From Peptococcaceae bacterium (lineage in GTDB: Bacteria; Bacillota; Desulfitobacteriia; Desulfitobacteriales; Syntrophobotulaceae): a stretch of 33,923 bases of DNA. Positions 23,639 through 31,622 of this stretch are shown one piece after another. Made by a program: the position numbers and the translations under genes. How positions within the stretch are numbered: the stretch's first letter is position 1; every line of letters begins with the position of its first letter. The notes under the pieces were generated by a model that was given only the letters and a program-made list of their open reading frames with translations, was not told the origin of the DNA and ran no database searches. Where the stretch lies: contig WRHI01000024.1 in NCBI GenBank assembly GCA_009783315.1, positions 1 to 33,923 on the forward strand, given 5' to 3'.

Positions 23639-24199
23639 CTATTCCGCGGCAACCTCCGCGAAAACATCCGCCAAATTGATGCTGAACCCTTCCCATATAT
23701 GAACAGGCACCGTGTCGGCATACGCTCTGACAATGTATTCACCGTCTTTGAGGATGCACACTTGTACCGTTTGGGTATCCCCATCCACAATCCAATACTC
23801 CCGGACACCGGCTTTTTTGTAAAGATTCAGTTTCACCATTTTGTCCTGCCGGGAGCTTGAAGGGGACATAATCTCAACAACCATATCAGGAGCCCCGACA
23901 CACGCCTTCCCATCAAGTTTGGACATCTCGCAAACAACCAGCAAATCCGGCTGCACAACAGTATCATCACCATCACGGGCATTTAAACGGACGTCAAAAG
24001 GCGCGGCAAAGACTTTACATGGCTTGCCCTTTAGGAAGCTCACGAACTGGAACGTCAACTCAGCGCTAATGGCTTGGTGCGCCTGGGACGGCGCGGCTAA
24101 CATATAAGGGATGCCATCAATCAACTCATAACGGACACCATCATCCCAACTCAAATAATCGGAATAGGTATAACGTTTATCTGGCTGAAAAGATGCCAT
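23639..24199 (-). CDS. Uma2-family (DUF820) putative restriction-endonuclease-fold protein
   Basis: This 186-residue protein has the Uma2/DUF820 pattern: YTYSDYLSWDDGVRYELIDG near the N-terminus, AAPSQAHQ, the VVQPDLLVVCE strand, GAPDMVVEIMSPSSSRQDK and YKKAGVREYWIVD. The Asp/Glu/Lys set in the last two blocks corresponds to a PD-(D/E)XK-like active site. The family is widespread and often multicopy, with no settled role. The ATG at 24199 follows AAAGGAG. It is convergent with the two-component operon. Confidence 0.9.
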   Translation of the reverse strand: MASFQPDKRYTYSDYLSWDDGVRYELIDGIPYMLAAPSQAHQAISAELTFQFVSFLKGKPCKVFAAPFDVRLNARDGDDTVVQPDLLVVCEMSKLDGKACVGAPDMVVEIMSPSSSRQDKMVKLNLYKKAGVREYWIVDGDTQTVQVCILKDGEYIVRAYADTVPVHIWEGFSINLADVFAEVAAE

Positions 24200-24399
24200 A
24201 ATTCATTCACTCCTTTGCTCAATGCTCAATGTTTGTACGGCCTGCGGCGCGTTTCATTCAACACAACTTACAGGGTGGGCTTCCGCCCACAACCCAAGGA
24301 GTCAGACAATACACAGTAATCCCATGATGCAAACATAGACTAACCTTGACATGTCCCCTGTCATAAGTCATTATACATGGAAAGGAGGTATTAATAAAG

Positions 24400-24519
24400 A
24401 TGAAAACCAATATGATCCTAATCTCAACTAAAAACAGAGCCATCTTTACGGTCTATTTTCCGTCTGTCTGCGTTATCCTCCTTGTCGGGCAACCAGCCCG
24501 CCTTCGTCGTCTGCCTTGA
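24400..24519 (+). CDS. Possible 39-codon ORF with a strong ribosome binding site
   Basis: AAAGGAGGT stands about 10 bp before an ATG that opens 39 codons (MKTNMILISTKNRAIFTVYF at the start), and TTGACA/CATTAT-like hexamers lie upstream. I recognise no family. It overlaps an opposite-strand short ORF (24424-24600), so at most one is likely real. It could be the 5' stub of a lost gene. Positions 24200-24399 show only a small GTGGGCTTCCGCCCAC hairpin (near 24276-24291) and no gene. Confidence 0.25.
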   Translation: MKTNMILISTKNRAIFTVYFPSVCVILLVGQPARLRRLP

Positions 24520-24600
24520 CAAACGCAAAATATCCTCGTAAATATGACTCTGTTTTTTGCTGAGATCAGGATGAGAAACAATGTCGGCAAAAGAAGTCAT
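24424..24600 (-). CDS. Possible 58-codon ORF or remnant downstream of the HybB-like gene
   Basis: Starting at the ATG at 24600, with GGAGGAG about 12 bp upstream, the frame reads MTSFADIVSHPDLSKKQSHI then YEDILRLSRQ and ends KDGSVFS. It stays open upstream for about 26 further codons (a YERRPPPEECAVR stretch), so it may be the 3' end of a decayed gene. It is hydrophilic and has no recognised domain. It lies about 200 bp beyond the HybB-like stop codon on the same strand. Confidence 0.3.
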   Translation of the reverse strand: MTSFADIVSHPDLSKKQSHIYEDILRLSRQTTKAGWLPDKEDNADRRKIDRKDGSVFS

Positions 24601-24786
24601 ACGAACCGCACACTCCTCCGGCGGCGGACGCCGCTCATAGCGGTCAGCTCCCGGGCCCTGGAATCAGCGCCCCATGCCGTCAGCAAGCCAGCAGCAACAA
24701 CTCAATCACAAAGGAAAAGCGCGACAAACCGCCGCGCCCTAATACCATAAGATTGTCGATCCCCTTAATTCCCTTTTCCCTTCCCC

Positions 24787-24814
24787 ATTGTCAATTGTCA
24801 ATTGTCCATTGTCA
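24787..24814. repeat. Short ATTGTC tandem array at the 3' end of the HybB-like gene
   Basis: Four ATTGTC units (ATTGTCA/ATTGTCC) span the stop codon of the HybB-like gene, and its last residues (VTMDN) are encoded by the array. Confidence 0.8.
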
Positions 24815-25997
24815 CCTGTTGTGCCGGTACGCCCACATCTTCCTTAAGCTCAACCTCATGCCCCTGCGCATGGTCGTCAACAATGACAAAATTCTCCGCA
24901 ATGAACAGATAGAGCAAGCAAGCGATGCAGACAAAACCGATGCTGACGATAAATTCCATCACCGACGGGAAATAGTGAGCGCCTGACGCGTTAAGATAAC
25001 CTCCCAACCCCGTCATCATATTGAACCGGCTCAGCACCACGCCGCCCACTGTCAAACAAGCAAACCAAATCTGTCCGGCGTTGGTCGCCACCGCTCTGCT
25101 GAACGCCAGCAGAATCGGGATGAGAACTCCCGCGCCGATTTCCAGCAGGAACATATTGCTGGCGAAGGTGCCGGCGAACATGTTGCCAAACTGGCCCCTT
25201 ACCCCCAGATCGATCATTTTGATGACGAAATAGATCAACAGTATCCCGCCCGAAATCTTGATCAGCCCCTTCAGAACCGGCAGATCCGGCTTATGATGGA
25301 GCGGGCGGGAAGCCAGCCGGGTTTCGATGGCGATCATAGCCGGGCCCACGGCGAAAGACGTCAACAAGAAACAAATGGGGATAATCGGGCTCAGCCACAA
25401 GGGATCCAGTTTACCTTGCATAATAAAGAACAATTCGCCTAAGGACGACTGGTGCAGCGTCGGCAGCATCACGCCGATAATAAGCAGGATAGGCATTGAC
25501 GTCAAGAAAAACTTATGGGTGCGCTTAAAGATCTTTTCCGAGGCAATCTCCCCGAACTCCAGGAACTGCACAATCAAATATAACGACACACACAGAAAAA
25601 CCTCAAACAAAACGCTGTGGTGCCCCCAAGAAACAAAAGGCCTCCAAGCGTTGAACCACTGGCCCACATCAATAAACAGACCCAACACCACCAGCAGATA
25701 CCCCAGCAGAGAGGTCAGCATCGCGCTGCGGGCGATGGAATGATATTTGTCCACCTTTAGGACATGCACAATAAAAGCCGTGCTGTAGCCGCCGCCGGCC
25801 AAAGCGACGCCCAAAAGCACATCAAAATAAATCCACAAACCCCAAGGCCATTGATCGTTTAAATTGGTCACACCGCCCAACCCCACAACCAAACGCACCA
25901 AAACTATCACAATAGCGGCCACCGCGATCCCCAGCATCACCAGACGGACGGGTGTGAAGCGAAACCCCCATTTTCCGCGAGCAGTCTCCTCTTGCAT
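24798..25997 (-). CDS. HybB/NrfD-family membrane quinone-interacting subunit
   Basis: This 399-residue integral membrane protein has about nine to ten helices. The start of the membrane part (GVTNLNDQWPWGLWIYFDVL then LGVALAGGGYSTA) is characteristic of HybB-like members of the NrfD/PsrC family, which exchange electrons between an Fe-S partner and quinones. The ATG at 25997 is chosen because GAGGGGGA precedes it. The gene begins about 18 bp after the ferredoxin-like gene. The C-terminus runs into a tandem repeat. No [NiFe]-hydrogenase, molybdoenzyme or cytochrome subunit lies nearby, so the electron donor must be encoded elsewhere. Confidence 0.88.
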   Translation of the reverse strand: MQEETARGKWGFRFTPVRLVMLGIAVAAIVIVLVRLVVGLGGVTNLNDQWPWGLWIYFDVLLGVALAGGGYSTAFIVHVLKVDKYHSIARSAMLTSLLGYLLVVLGLFIDVGQWFNAWRPFVSWGHHSVLFEVFLCVSLYLIVQFLEFGEIASEKIFKRTHKFFLTSMPILLIIGVMLPTLHQSSLGELFFIMQGKLDPLWLSPIIPICFLLTSFAVGPAMIAIETRLASRPLHHKPDLPVLKGLIKISGGILLIYFVIKMIDLGVRGQFGNMFAGTFASNMFLLEIGAGVLIPILLAFSRAVATNAGQIWFACLTVGGVVLSRFNMMTGLGGYLNASGAHYFPSVMEFIVSIGFVCIACLLYLFIAENFVIVDDHAQGHEVELKEDVGVPAQQVTMDN

Positions 25998-26015
25998 ATT
26001 AAAGTTCCCCCTCAC

Positions 26016-26969
26016 TCATTGGTCTGACTCATTATTTTTCTTTTGGGCTTTCCCGTGCTTCCTATGGGTAACAACATAAATACCCGCCAGAATCGCGGCC
26101 CAGCTGGCCCCGATAATCGGTGTCATTCTCATATAAGGTTCCGTATAAGAAGGCAGCGCTTTCGTCGTCACATCCGTCCGAAAACGCATCTCTTTAAAAG
26201 GAACATCCGTAATATAAAGCCAGGAAGTTCCCCCCGCCTCATTCTCACCAAAAATATGGTTGATATAAGAAACCCCATCCTCTTTGGCCGCAATACGGGT
26301 TCTCGCTTCCTTCAACAACTCGTCTCTGTCCCCGAACCGGAGGGCGCCTTGGGGACACACCGACACACAAGAAGGCGTCTCTCCTGCCTCAACACGCTCC
26401 ACACACATCTGGCATTTGCTGATACCGGGAATAGACTGTTCCCACTCATACCGGATTATATCAAAGGGGCAAGCCAGCATACAATAACGGCAGCCCACAC
26501 AGAGGTACTGATCGTACACAACCGGGCCATCAGGAGTCTTCTGCAAGGCTTTGGCAAAACACGCCGAAGCACAAGCCGGATGTTGACAATGAAAACATTG
26601 GTTCTTCACAAAGCGTCTGACCGTATTTCCCTTAATGACAGGTTCATACAGGGTAATGGAAGTCCATGTGTCGCTGACAAGACCTTTTCCCGGCTCCTCC
26701 CCGCGCTCCTTGGCTGTTTTGGCTTGCTCTTTCTGATTGAATCCCTTGTTGTTTGACACTTTGCATGCCACCGTACAGCTTTCGCACCCGATACATTTGG
26801 GAATATCAACAAGAACCGCTTTCACTTTTTCCAAATCATCCGCTTTGACGGCCTGAGCCAACCCCGGAAAACCGGCAATTCCCAACGCCGTCCCTGCAAG
26901 TGTTGCTCCTCCAGCGAGCTTGACAAAAGATCTGCGCGACAGTTTTTTTGCTCGCTCTTCCTTCTTCAT
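26016..26969 (-). CDS. HybA-like Tat-exported 4Fe-4S electron-transfer protein
   Basis: This is a 317-residue protein. The N-terminus has a twin-arginine signal (SRRSFVKLAGG then a hydrophobic stretch). Four cysteine groups bind four [4Fe-4S] clusters: CIGCESCTVACK, CFHCQHPACASAC, CVGCRYCMLACP and a CQMC...CVSVCP group. A C-terminal helix (ASWAAILAGIYVVTH) anchors it on the outer face of the membrane, as in HybA. The ATG at 26969 follows GAGGAGGGGG. Immediately downstream is the HybB-like gene, giving a standard HybA/HybB electron-transfer module. The promoter is at 27110-27138. Confidence 0.9.
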   Translation of the reverse strand: MKKEERAKKLSRRSFVKLAGGATLAGTALGIAGFPGLAQAVKADDLEKVKAVLVDIPKCIGCESCTVACKVSNNKGFNQKEQAKTAKERGEEPGKGLVSDTWTSITLYEPVIKGNTVRRFVKNQCFHCQHPACASACFAKALQKTPDGPVVYDQYLCVGCRYCMLACPFDIIRYEWEQSIPGISKCQMCVERVEAGETPSCVSVCPQGALRFGDRDELLKEARTRIAAKEDGVSYINHIFGENEAGGTSWLYITDVPFKEMRFRTDVTTKALPSYTEPYMRMTPIIGASWAAILAGIYVVTHRKHGKAQKKNNESDQ

Positions 26970-27109
26970 CCCTTGACCCCCTCCTCATTCCACATAAGTT
27001 GCATACGTAAAAAAAAATACCCAAAGTGCTTCGCCCCAAAGCGAATTCTAAAATTTTCGAGCGCATATGTGAAAAAAAGAATAAACCGCGCTCTTTTTCA
27101 GACAAATTT

Positions 27110-27138
27110 ATTATATATCAAGATCGGCAGAATATCAA
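27110..27138 (-). promoter_or_regulatory. Probable promoter of the hybA-hybB-like operon
   Basis: On the minus strand TTGATA (27138-27133), 17 bp and a perfect TATAAT (27115-27110) lie about 140 bp upstream of the HybA-like start, leaving a long AT-rich leader. Confidence 0.6.
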
Positions 27139-27175
27139 TTGACCATGTTGCCCCAAGCAATTGGATTAGCGAGAA

Positions 27176-27196
27176 AATGATCTTATTAAGATCATT
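27176..27196. promoter_or_regulatory. Perfect 9-bp dyad upstream of the hyb-like promoter
   Basis: AATGATCTT-ATT-AAGATCATT has no mismatch and is centred about 50 bp upstream of the -35 box, where an activator would bind. The cognate regulator is not identifiable here. Confidence 0.45.
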
Positions 27197-27224
27197 GCGT
27201 ATTTTTATGATTAGTCAGAGGTCA

Positions 27225-27274
27225 GAAAAAACATCAGAAAAAGTGGAGCCTCTCCCGGCTCCGTCCTCTGATGT
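27225..27274 (-). terminator. Strong rho-independent terminator (minus strand)
   Basis: Read on the minus strand, ACATCAGA pairs with TCTGATGT and encloses a GGAGCC/GGCTCC stem; six T residues follow. It insulates the hyb-like promoter from transcription arriving from the right, and directly follows the small open frame at 27280-27474. Confidence 0.75.
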
Positions 27275-27279
27275 ATATC

Positions 27280-27474
27280 TTAAGATCGCTTTTTGGTTGT
27301 GATGCTTAATCTTTTCGCATGACACGCGGCGCTCTCAGTTCTTCGACTTACGGTTTTTAAACTTTCAGCTTTACAGCATACCCTTCCTGCGATGAATTGC
27401 GCCATCCTTGCTGCCATCTGAGCTAAAAACCAGTTGAGAAGACGAGGCGCACACCCCCCTTCGCCGCTACCCAT
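27280..27474 (-). CDS. Possible small basic protein, unknown (64 aa)
   Basis: The open frame ends 6 bp before a strong terminator on the same strand, which is the only reason to list it. The product would be rich in Arg, Lys, Ala and Cys (AARMAQFIAGRVCCKAESL). The ribosome binding site is poor: AAGGGG sits too close to the ATG. No family is recognised. The terminator may instead close a non-coding transcript. Confidence 0.25.
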   Translation of the reverse strand: MGSGEGGCAPRLLNWFLAQMAARMAQFIAGRVCCKAESLKTVSRRTESAACHAKRLSITTKKRS

Positions 27475-27755
27475 CCCCTTTGTCCATTGTTCTTGCTCTC
27501 ATAATCTACGGCGGTCTTTCCCGGCGGTTATCTCCGCGCAGCTGGCAACACATTGCCTCATAATTAGAAAAGACGCCTTGGTTCTTGTCGCTTAGGTATT
27601 CTTTTTTTGAGAGGCGTTTCCTTGGGTGAATAATGGGAAATATTGTCAATTCACAGAAAGGTTTGCCGACCACCCCTGATCGGCCATAAGAGCCGCCTCA
27701 GTTCCTCTTAATCATCCGTTCAGCCACGCTTGCAGGCACCAGATCCCATACAACC
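27475..27755. other. Intergenic stretch without recognisable gene
   Basis: Apart from a short TTGTCCATTGTTC repeat remnant at about 27480-27492, I see no coding region, RNA gene or clear regulatory site here. Confidence 0.5.
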
Positions 27756-27807
27756 AAAAAACGGGCTGCCGCACAAGCTTGCGAAAAGTCGATTTGCGAC
27801 AACCCGT
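27756..27807 (-). terminator. Rho-independent terminator of the DUF3892 gene
   Basis: On the minus strand ACGGGTTGTCGCA (27807-27795) pairs with TGCGGCAGCCCGT (27773-27761), followed by a run of T residues. It lies about 26 bp after the gene's stop codon. Confidence 0.85.
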
Positions 27808-27832
27808 CAAAAAAACAATCGCTCCAGAAGGC

Positions 27833-28219
27833 TCATTTGTTCAAGTGGGGTTCCCAAAAAGCCGAATCACCATAAGAATTCTCGCCGCTCATATCAAACT
27901 CCCAATTCTCCCAATCCTCATCCCAATCCTCGTTCATAAAAAACGAATCCATGGTTCGGGTCGGCAAACTGCCAATATTATTGGCATCAGAATTATCAGG
28001 CAAAGACCGCAGATACTCCGTCCCTTTGTTTTCGGCGATCGCCACATCCTTAATCAGACGGTCGCGCGCCATCTCTACGCCTTCATTTCTGCTGACAACG
28101 CGTCCGTCAGACAATTCATACCCGGTCACACGACCGGAATCCTTCACCAGCGCCACAATATCCAACGCATTAGCGTCAGGTTGCGGAATTTCTTTATTGG
28201 TATCAATAATATGATGCAT
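27833..28219 (-). CDS. DUF3892 domain protein with acidic tail
   Basis: This is a 128-residue protein from the ATG at 28219, chosen because AAGGAGG lies about 10 bp upstream. Residues about 18-75 match the DUF3892 pattern (GYELSDGRVVSRNEGVEMAR followed by NKGTEYLRSLPDN). The C-terminal 45 residues are acidic and aromatic (NEDWDEDWENWEFD). It has no signal peptide. It stands alone, with its own terminator. The family has no known function; small, usually single-domain proteins of this kind are common in Firmicutes. Confidence 0.8.
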   Translation of the reverse strand: MHHIIDTNKEIPQPDANALDIVALVKDSGRVTGYELSDGRVVSRNEGVEMARDRLIKDVAIAENKGTEYLRSLPDNSDANNIGSLPTRTMDSFFMNEDWDEDWENWEFDMSGENSYGDSAFWEPHLNK

Positions 28220-28346
28220 GATTTCTTTCCTCCTTGCTTTCTCTCTTGTTGATCCCGTCAATTGTCCCGAAAAAACAATTGCGTTCTAGTTTTTGATCTG
28301 CCGTGGACAATCATACATCACAAATTTTAGAATTCGTACGCAACTC

Positions 28347-29066
28347 TTAAGCCTGGCGTTTTCCCTGTTGCAGCAAAACAGCGGCGCACAGACACATCAT
28401 AAACACCAGAACGGCAATCCCCGAAATGCCAACACCATATTGCCCGGTAAACTCAAAAAAATCCGTGATCCCCAAAAACCCTTCCGTCTGCGACAACCAA
28501 TATCCTCCCCACAGAATCACACCCGCCAAAACCAATCTCGCCAGAAGCCTCCCGGTAAACCTTTTCAGGAAACACGTCGTCAAAACCAGGCTGCCTGAAA
28601 CCAGCATAATCGAAAACCAAGCCGTAAAAAATTCCAGCAATTCGACACCCATAGAGAAAGCCATGCTCAGCTCATTAACCCCCACCGGTTCCACAAGGAC
28701 TGTCACAGCCACCAACGCGGCGCAACCTAAGAAACCCATCGAGGCGGCTGTAACAACCAAAGTACCGGCCATCATGACAAACAGCCAGACATAAAAATTC
28801 ATCACCTTGAAACCTCTCTTGACCGGCAAATATTCAAAATAGCTGTTCCCTCTTATTCTACCGTCATAAAAACTGATCGCAAACACGATCCCCGACAGAA
28901 TGAACCAGAATTGTGGCAGCGCTGCCCCAAAGATCAGCGTCGACAACACCAACGGCACAAAGCTCAAATAATCCGGTATACTCCGGCGCCAATCCTTGCT
29001 CATTCCCGAGAACGAATATGTCGAAAGCCACAACGCTTTCTGATAATTAACAACTTGCCTCAACAT
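28347..29066 (-). CDS. ABC transporter membrane subunit (second permease)
   Basis: This is a 239-residue hydrophobic protein with about six membrane segments. I chose the ATG at 29066 because GGGGGGAAGAG precedes it; the longer open frame upstream reads antisense-like sequence inside the previous gene. It overlaps the preceding gene's end by 20 bp, implying translational coupling. No family motif is evident, but operon position and topology fit the ABC-2/YtrC-D type permeases that accompany a YtrA-type regulator and a YtrB-type ATPase. The substrate is unknown. Confidence 0.75.
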   Translation of the reverse strand: MLRQVVNYQKALWLSTYSFSGMSKDWRRSIPDYLSFVPLVLSTLIFGAALPQFWFILSGIVFAISFYDGRIRGNSYFEYLPVKRGFKVMNFYVWLFVMMAGTLVVTAASMGFLGCAALVAVTVLVEPVGVNELSMAFSMGVELLEFFTAWFSIMLVSGSLVLTTCFLKRFTGRLLARLVLAGVILWGGYWLSQTEGFLGITDFFEFTGQYGVGISGIAVLVFMMCLCAAVLLQQGKRQA

Positions 29067-29781
29067 ATCTCTTCCCCCCACAAAACCTTTTGTATACTCT
29101 GATCGCCCCGCCAATGAACAAAGCGACAAAGCCCGCCGCCAGCAAACCCATACAAACAACCGCCACCCATTGCGCCGCCTCAAGAGACATCCCCAAATTC
29201 GTGAACCCTTCCAGCAACTCACCAGGCTCAACACCAGCATCACCGTCGAGATCACCTTCATAAGATAAATACATTATCACAGCTGACACAAAACGCAGCA
29301 CCACCTTCAGATGATACAAGCCATACAATCCCGGATAAACCACCAACAGAAACAACGCCATCAATCCGTAAAATTTTCCTCGTGAATAGGCGCGCAAAAA
29401 CCCGAGCTGCAGACAGGCCACAATCATCAACGACACAAACAAAACAACCCCGTAAAAGAACAAATCCACACCCTCAAAGGCAAGAACACCCCTCAAAACC
29501 ACGACAACCAGCACATACCCGCCGCCCAAACCAAAAATCCCCTTCATGTAAGTCACAAAAACCTCCCGGCGCGAAAAAGGCATGGACGTCATAAACCTTA
29601 ACGCATCGTACCCATCACCGCGGCTCCCGAAAACCAAAAAAGTTCTGCAAGAAACAAACAAGGCAACTCCAACAAACCCCAAAGCCAGCCAAGGCCGCAA
29701 CAAAGCCAAAGGCAAAGTCACAAACAAAGCCAGCACATAATTCCTATTAACCCGAAGCCAAAACCGATCACACCGCGTCAT
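29047..29781 (-). CDS. ABC transporter membrane subunit (first permease)
   Basis: This is a 244-residue membrane protein with about six helices. The ATG at 29781 is preceded by GAGGAGG. The frame is open further upstream, but only by translating the tandem array at 29822-29942 (DKGQGTRDKGQG-like residues). A FMTSMPFSRREVFVTYMKGI segment resembles the cytoplasmic coupling region of ABC-2 permeases (the xxxLPxSRxxxxxxK type). It lies third in a gntR-ATPase-permease-permease operon. Confidence 0.8.
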   Translation of the reverse strand: MTRCDRFWLRVNRNYVLALFVTLPLALLRPWLALGFVGVALFVSCRTFLVFGSRGDGYDALRFMTSMPFSRREVFVTYMKGIFGLGGGYVLVVVVLRGVLAFEGVDLFFYGVVLFVSLMIVACLQLGFLRAYSRGKFYGLMALFLLVVYPGLYGLYHLKVVLRFVSAVIMYLSYEGDLDGDAGVEPGELLEGFTNLGMSLEAAQWVAVVCMGLLAAGFVALFIGGAIRVYKRFCGGKRYVEASC

Positions 29782-29821
29782 AAGAATCCTCCTCAGACCC
29801 CCGAAATTGCGCCATATCAAC

Positions 29822-29942
29822 CACAATTGTCCCTTGTCCCTTGTCCCTTGTCCCTTGTCCCTTGTCCCTTGTCCCTTGTCATTGTCCCTTGTCATTGTCC
29901 ATTGTCAATTGTCCATTGTCCATTGTCCCTGTCCTTTGTCCT
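29822..29942. repeat. Large heptamer tandem array (CCCTTGT then ATTGTCC units)
   Basis: About seven CCCTTGT units pass into mixed ATTGTCC/ATTGTCA units. The array separates the ATPase gene from the first permease gene and overlaps the last codons of the ATPase. It is the longest array of this family in the window. Confidence 0.9.
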
Positions 29943-30797
29943 AAAGATCATAATATCCTCCACAGTGGGACGAGCCAGTCTGACACCCGGCTTCCCCTGC
30001 AGCAACGCCCTATCCGCGCAAAGCCCCACGCAGCCAAAGGCGTTCTCCTTGAGACCTGACAAACACCGAACCACATCATCAGTCAACGCTTCTCTCTCCA
30101 CATGAGCCATCGCGAATCTGTCCAACATATCATCCTTCACCTCATTAAAAACAACACGCCCGTTTTCAATCAGCGCGATATAATCCGCAATCTTATCCAA
30201 ATCGCTGGTAATATGAGTCGAAAAGAAAACCGTCTTGTTCTCATCCTGTATGAATTCCAGCAAAACATCCAGCATATCGTCCCTGGCCGTGGGATCCAAA
30301 CCCGAAGTGGGTTCGTCGAGAAAAAGAATTTCTGGGTTATGCGCCAAAGCCATCGTCACCGAAAACTTGACCTGCATCCCCCGGGAATAGCTCGACAGCC
30401 GCATATGGGGGCGCAGTCCAAACCGCTCCAAAAGGCGATGAAATATCTCCCAGTCAAAATCATAAAAGGGACTGATAATCTTCGCGGTTTTTGTGGCCGT
30501 CAAATGCTGCGGATAGATCAGCGTATCATAGACGACGGCTGTTTTTGCTTTCACAACAGCCTCATGCCCCCACATGGGCACACCATCAAACAGAATTTCA
30601 CCGCTCTCCGGCTGAATACAATCAAGAACCGTCTTAATCAAAGTTGTCTTACCGGCGCCGTTTTTACCGATCAGACCGGTGATGAACCCTTTCTTGATAT
30701 CCAACGTGTCAACATTCAGCTCGAACCGGCCCAACTTCACAGAAACATTTCGCACCATCACAGCGTTGTCACTCACGGTCAAGCCCTCCATAAACAT
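29892..30797 (-). CDS. ABC transporter ATP-binding protein (YtrB-like)
   Basis: This is a 301-residue ATPase from the ATG at 30797 (GGAGGAGGTG upstream; another ATG lies two codons on). Motifs are Walker A GLIGKNGAGKTTLI, the signature SSYSRGMQVK (a variant LSxGQ), Walker B ILFLDEPTSGLD and the H-loop FFSTHI. The C-terminal third is an accessory domain ending in DRDNGQWTIDNGQ, which is encoded by the tandem array. The start overlaps the gntR end by 29 bp. With the two downstream membrane proteins it forms an ABC exporter-like complex under GntR control. Confidence 0.92.
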   Translation of the reverse strand: MFMEGLTVSDNAVMVRNVSVKLGRFELNVDTLDIKKGFITGLIGKNGAGKTTLIKTVLDCIQPESGEILFDGVPMWGHEAVVKAKTAVVYDTLIYPQHLTATKTAKIISPFYDFDWEIFHRLLERFGLRPHMRLSSYSRGMQVKFSVTMALAHNPEILFLDEPTSGLDPTARDDMLDVLLEFIQDENKTVFFSTHITSDLDKIADYIALIENGRVVFNEVKDDMLDRFAMAHVEREALTDDVVRCLSGLKENAFGCVGLCADRALLQGKPGVRLARPTVEDIMIFRTKDRDNGQWTIDNGQ

Positions 30798-31152
30798 CTC
30801 CCAACACCTCCTCCAGTTCCAGCCGCGTAATGCCGGCCGTCGCACAATAATCCTTTATGTCAGATAACTGTTCTCGCAATAATTGCAGATGGATGCTTTT
30901 AACCCTCGCTGTATCCACATCCGCCACAAAAACGCCGCGCCCCGCCAGACTCACCGCAAATCCCTCCTCACACAGATCGTCATAAGCCCGCTTCACCGTA
31001 ATAATCCCCACCTTGAGATCCTTAGCCATGAAACGAATCGAAGGCAATTGTTCGCCGGACTTTAACTGCCCCGTAAGCACAAGCTCTTTAATCTGTGTTT
31101 TGATTTGCTCATAAATGGGAGTCTGCGACAATGTGCTTATCATAAAACGCAT
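30769..31152 (-). CDS. GntR-family regulator, YtrA subfamily
   Basis: This 127-residue protein has an N-terminal winged helix (PIYEQIKTQIKELVLTGQLK, then GEQLPSIRFMAKDLKVGIIT and VKRAYDDLCEEG) and a short helical C-terminus of about 45 residues for dimerisation, as in the YtrA subfamily. It likely represses its own operon in response to an unknown envelope or ligand signal. The ATG at 31152 follows GAGGTGAGG; an ATG three codons later is possible. It is the first gene of the ABC operon, with a promoter and overlapping dyad at 31171-31204. Confidence 0.92.
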   Translation of the reverse strand: MRFMISTLSQTPIYEQIKTQIKELVLTGQLKSGEQLPSIRFMAKDLKVGIITVKRAYDDLCEEGFAVSLAGRGVFVADVDTARVKSIHLQLLREQLSDIKDYCATAGITRLELEEVLGDVYGGLDRE

Positions 31153-31170
31153 AGCCTCACCTCGTTTCTA

Positions 31171-31204
31171 CTGTTACTATATTATAGATACAGTTGGATG
31201 TCAA
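31171..31204 (-). promoter_or_regulatory. Promoter and overlapping operator-like dyad of the gntR-ABC operon
   Basis: On the minus strand TTGACA (31204-31199), 17 bp and TATAGT (31181-31176) make a good promoter. The -10 region lies in an imperfect dyad CTGTTAC...GATACAG (about 31171-31193), a likely site for the YtrA-type regulator. Confidence 0.65.
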
Positions 31205-31210
31205 CCCCCT

Positions 31211-31260
31211 GCTCCTCTGTCCGCCCCTCTGTCCGCTCCTCTGTCCGCCCCTCTGTCCAG
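31211..31260. repeat. 12-mer tandem repeat (CTCTGTCCGCCC type)
   Basis: Four imperfect copies of a CTCTGTCCGCCC/CTCTGTCCGCTC unit run directly into element E7. Confidence 0.8.
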
Positions 31261-31392
31261 CCCCTGACGTGGCACTGTTACTGGCCAGCGCGGTATCTGC
31301 CTCCAACTCACCATTGAGTTGCGGGAAAACACCGCGGCAGAAAGCTCTGCTTATCCTTATCGTCAGTTCATGCACTTTTTAAATATGCACCC
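31261..31392 (-). repeat. Palindromic element copy E7 (left arm only)
   Basis: This is a type-B left arm in reverse orientation, nearly identical to E1, ending TTTAAATATGCACCC at 31392. The central inverted repeat and right half are missing and replaced by the 12-mer array. It lies between the gntR promoter and the prfH 3' end. Confidence 0.8.
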
Positions 31393-31622
31393 ATCCCGAA
31401 GTCCCTTTCGAAGTCCGTGGTTACTGTTCAGCCGGATCAGATCGTTCAGCCCCCAGCCAGGTCTGCTCTGGGAGAGAACGGGGCAGGACAGACGCTTACT
31501 GTCCTGCGAGGACCGATACGTAAGTTGGTGTGCCCCCGAATTGGGTTTCTCAAGAGAGAGCTTTCTTGGGTATTCGAATCCATCTTCCTGTATTTTTCGC
31601 CGGTTATCGGATCCATTCTCCG
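31393..31622. other. Intergenic stretch beyond prfH, no gene seen
   Basis: This contains a GTTCAGCCCCCAGCCAGGTC block loosely like the GC-rich repeat at 23562 and a GCCCCCGAATTGGG block loosely like 11900-11920. No coding region or RNA gene was recognised. Confidence 0.4.

Noticed and set aside
26973-27302. A 109-codon plus-strand frame upstream of the hyb-like operon
   Set aside because: It covers the promoter, dyad and terminator of the opposite strand, has no ribosome binding site and matches no family.
29822-29942. Tandem repeats considered as a CRISPR array
   Set aside because: The units are 7-8 bp with no unique spacers, and no cas gene is present.
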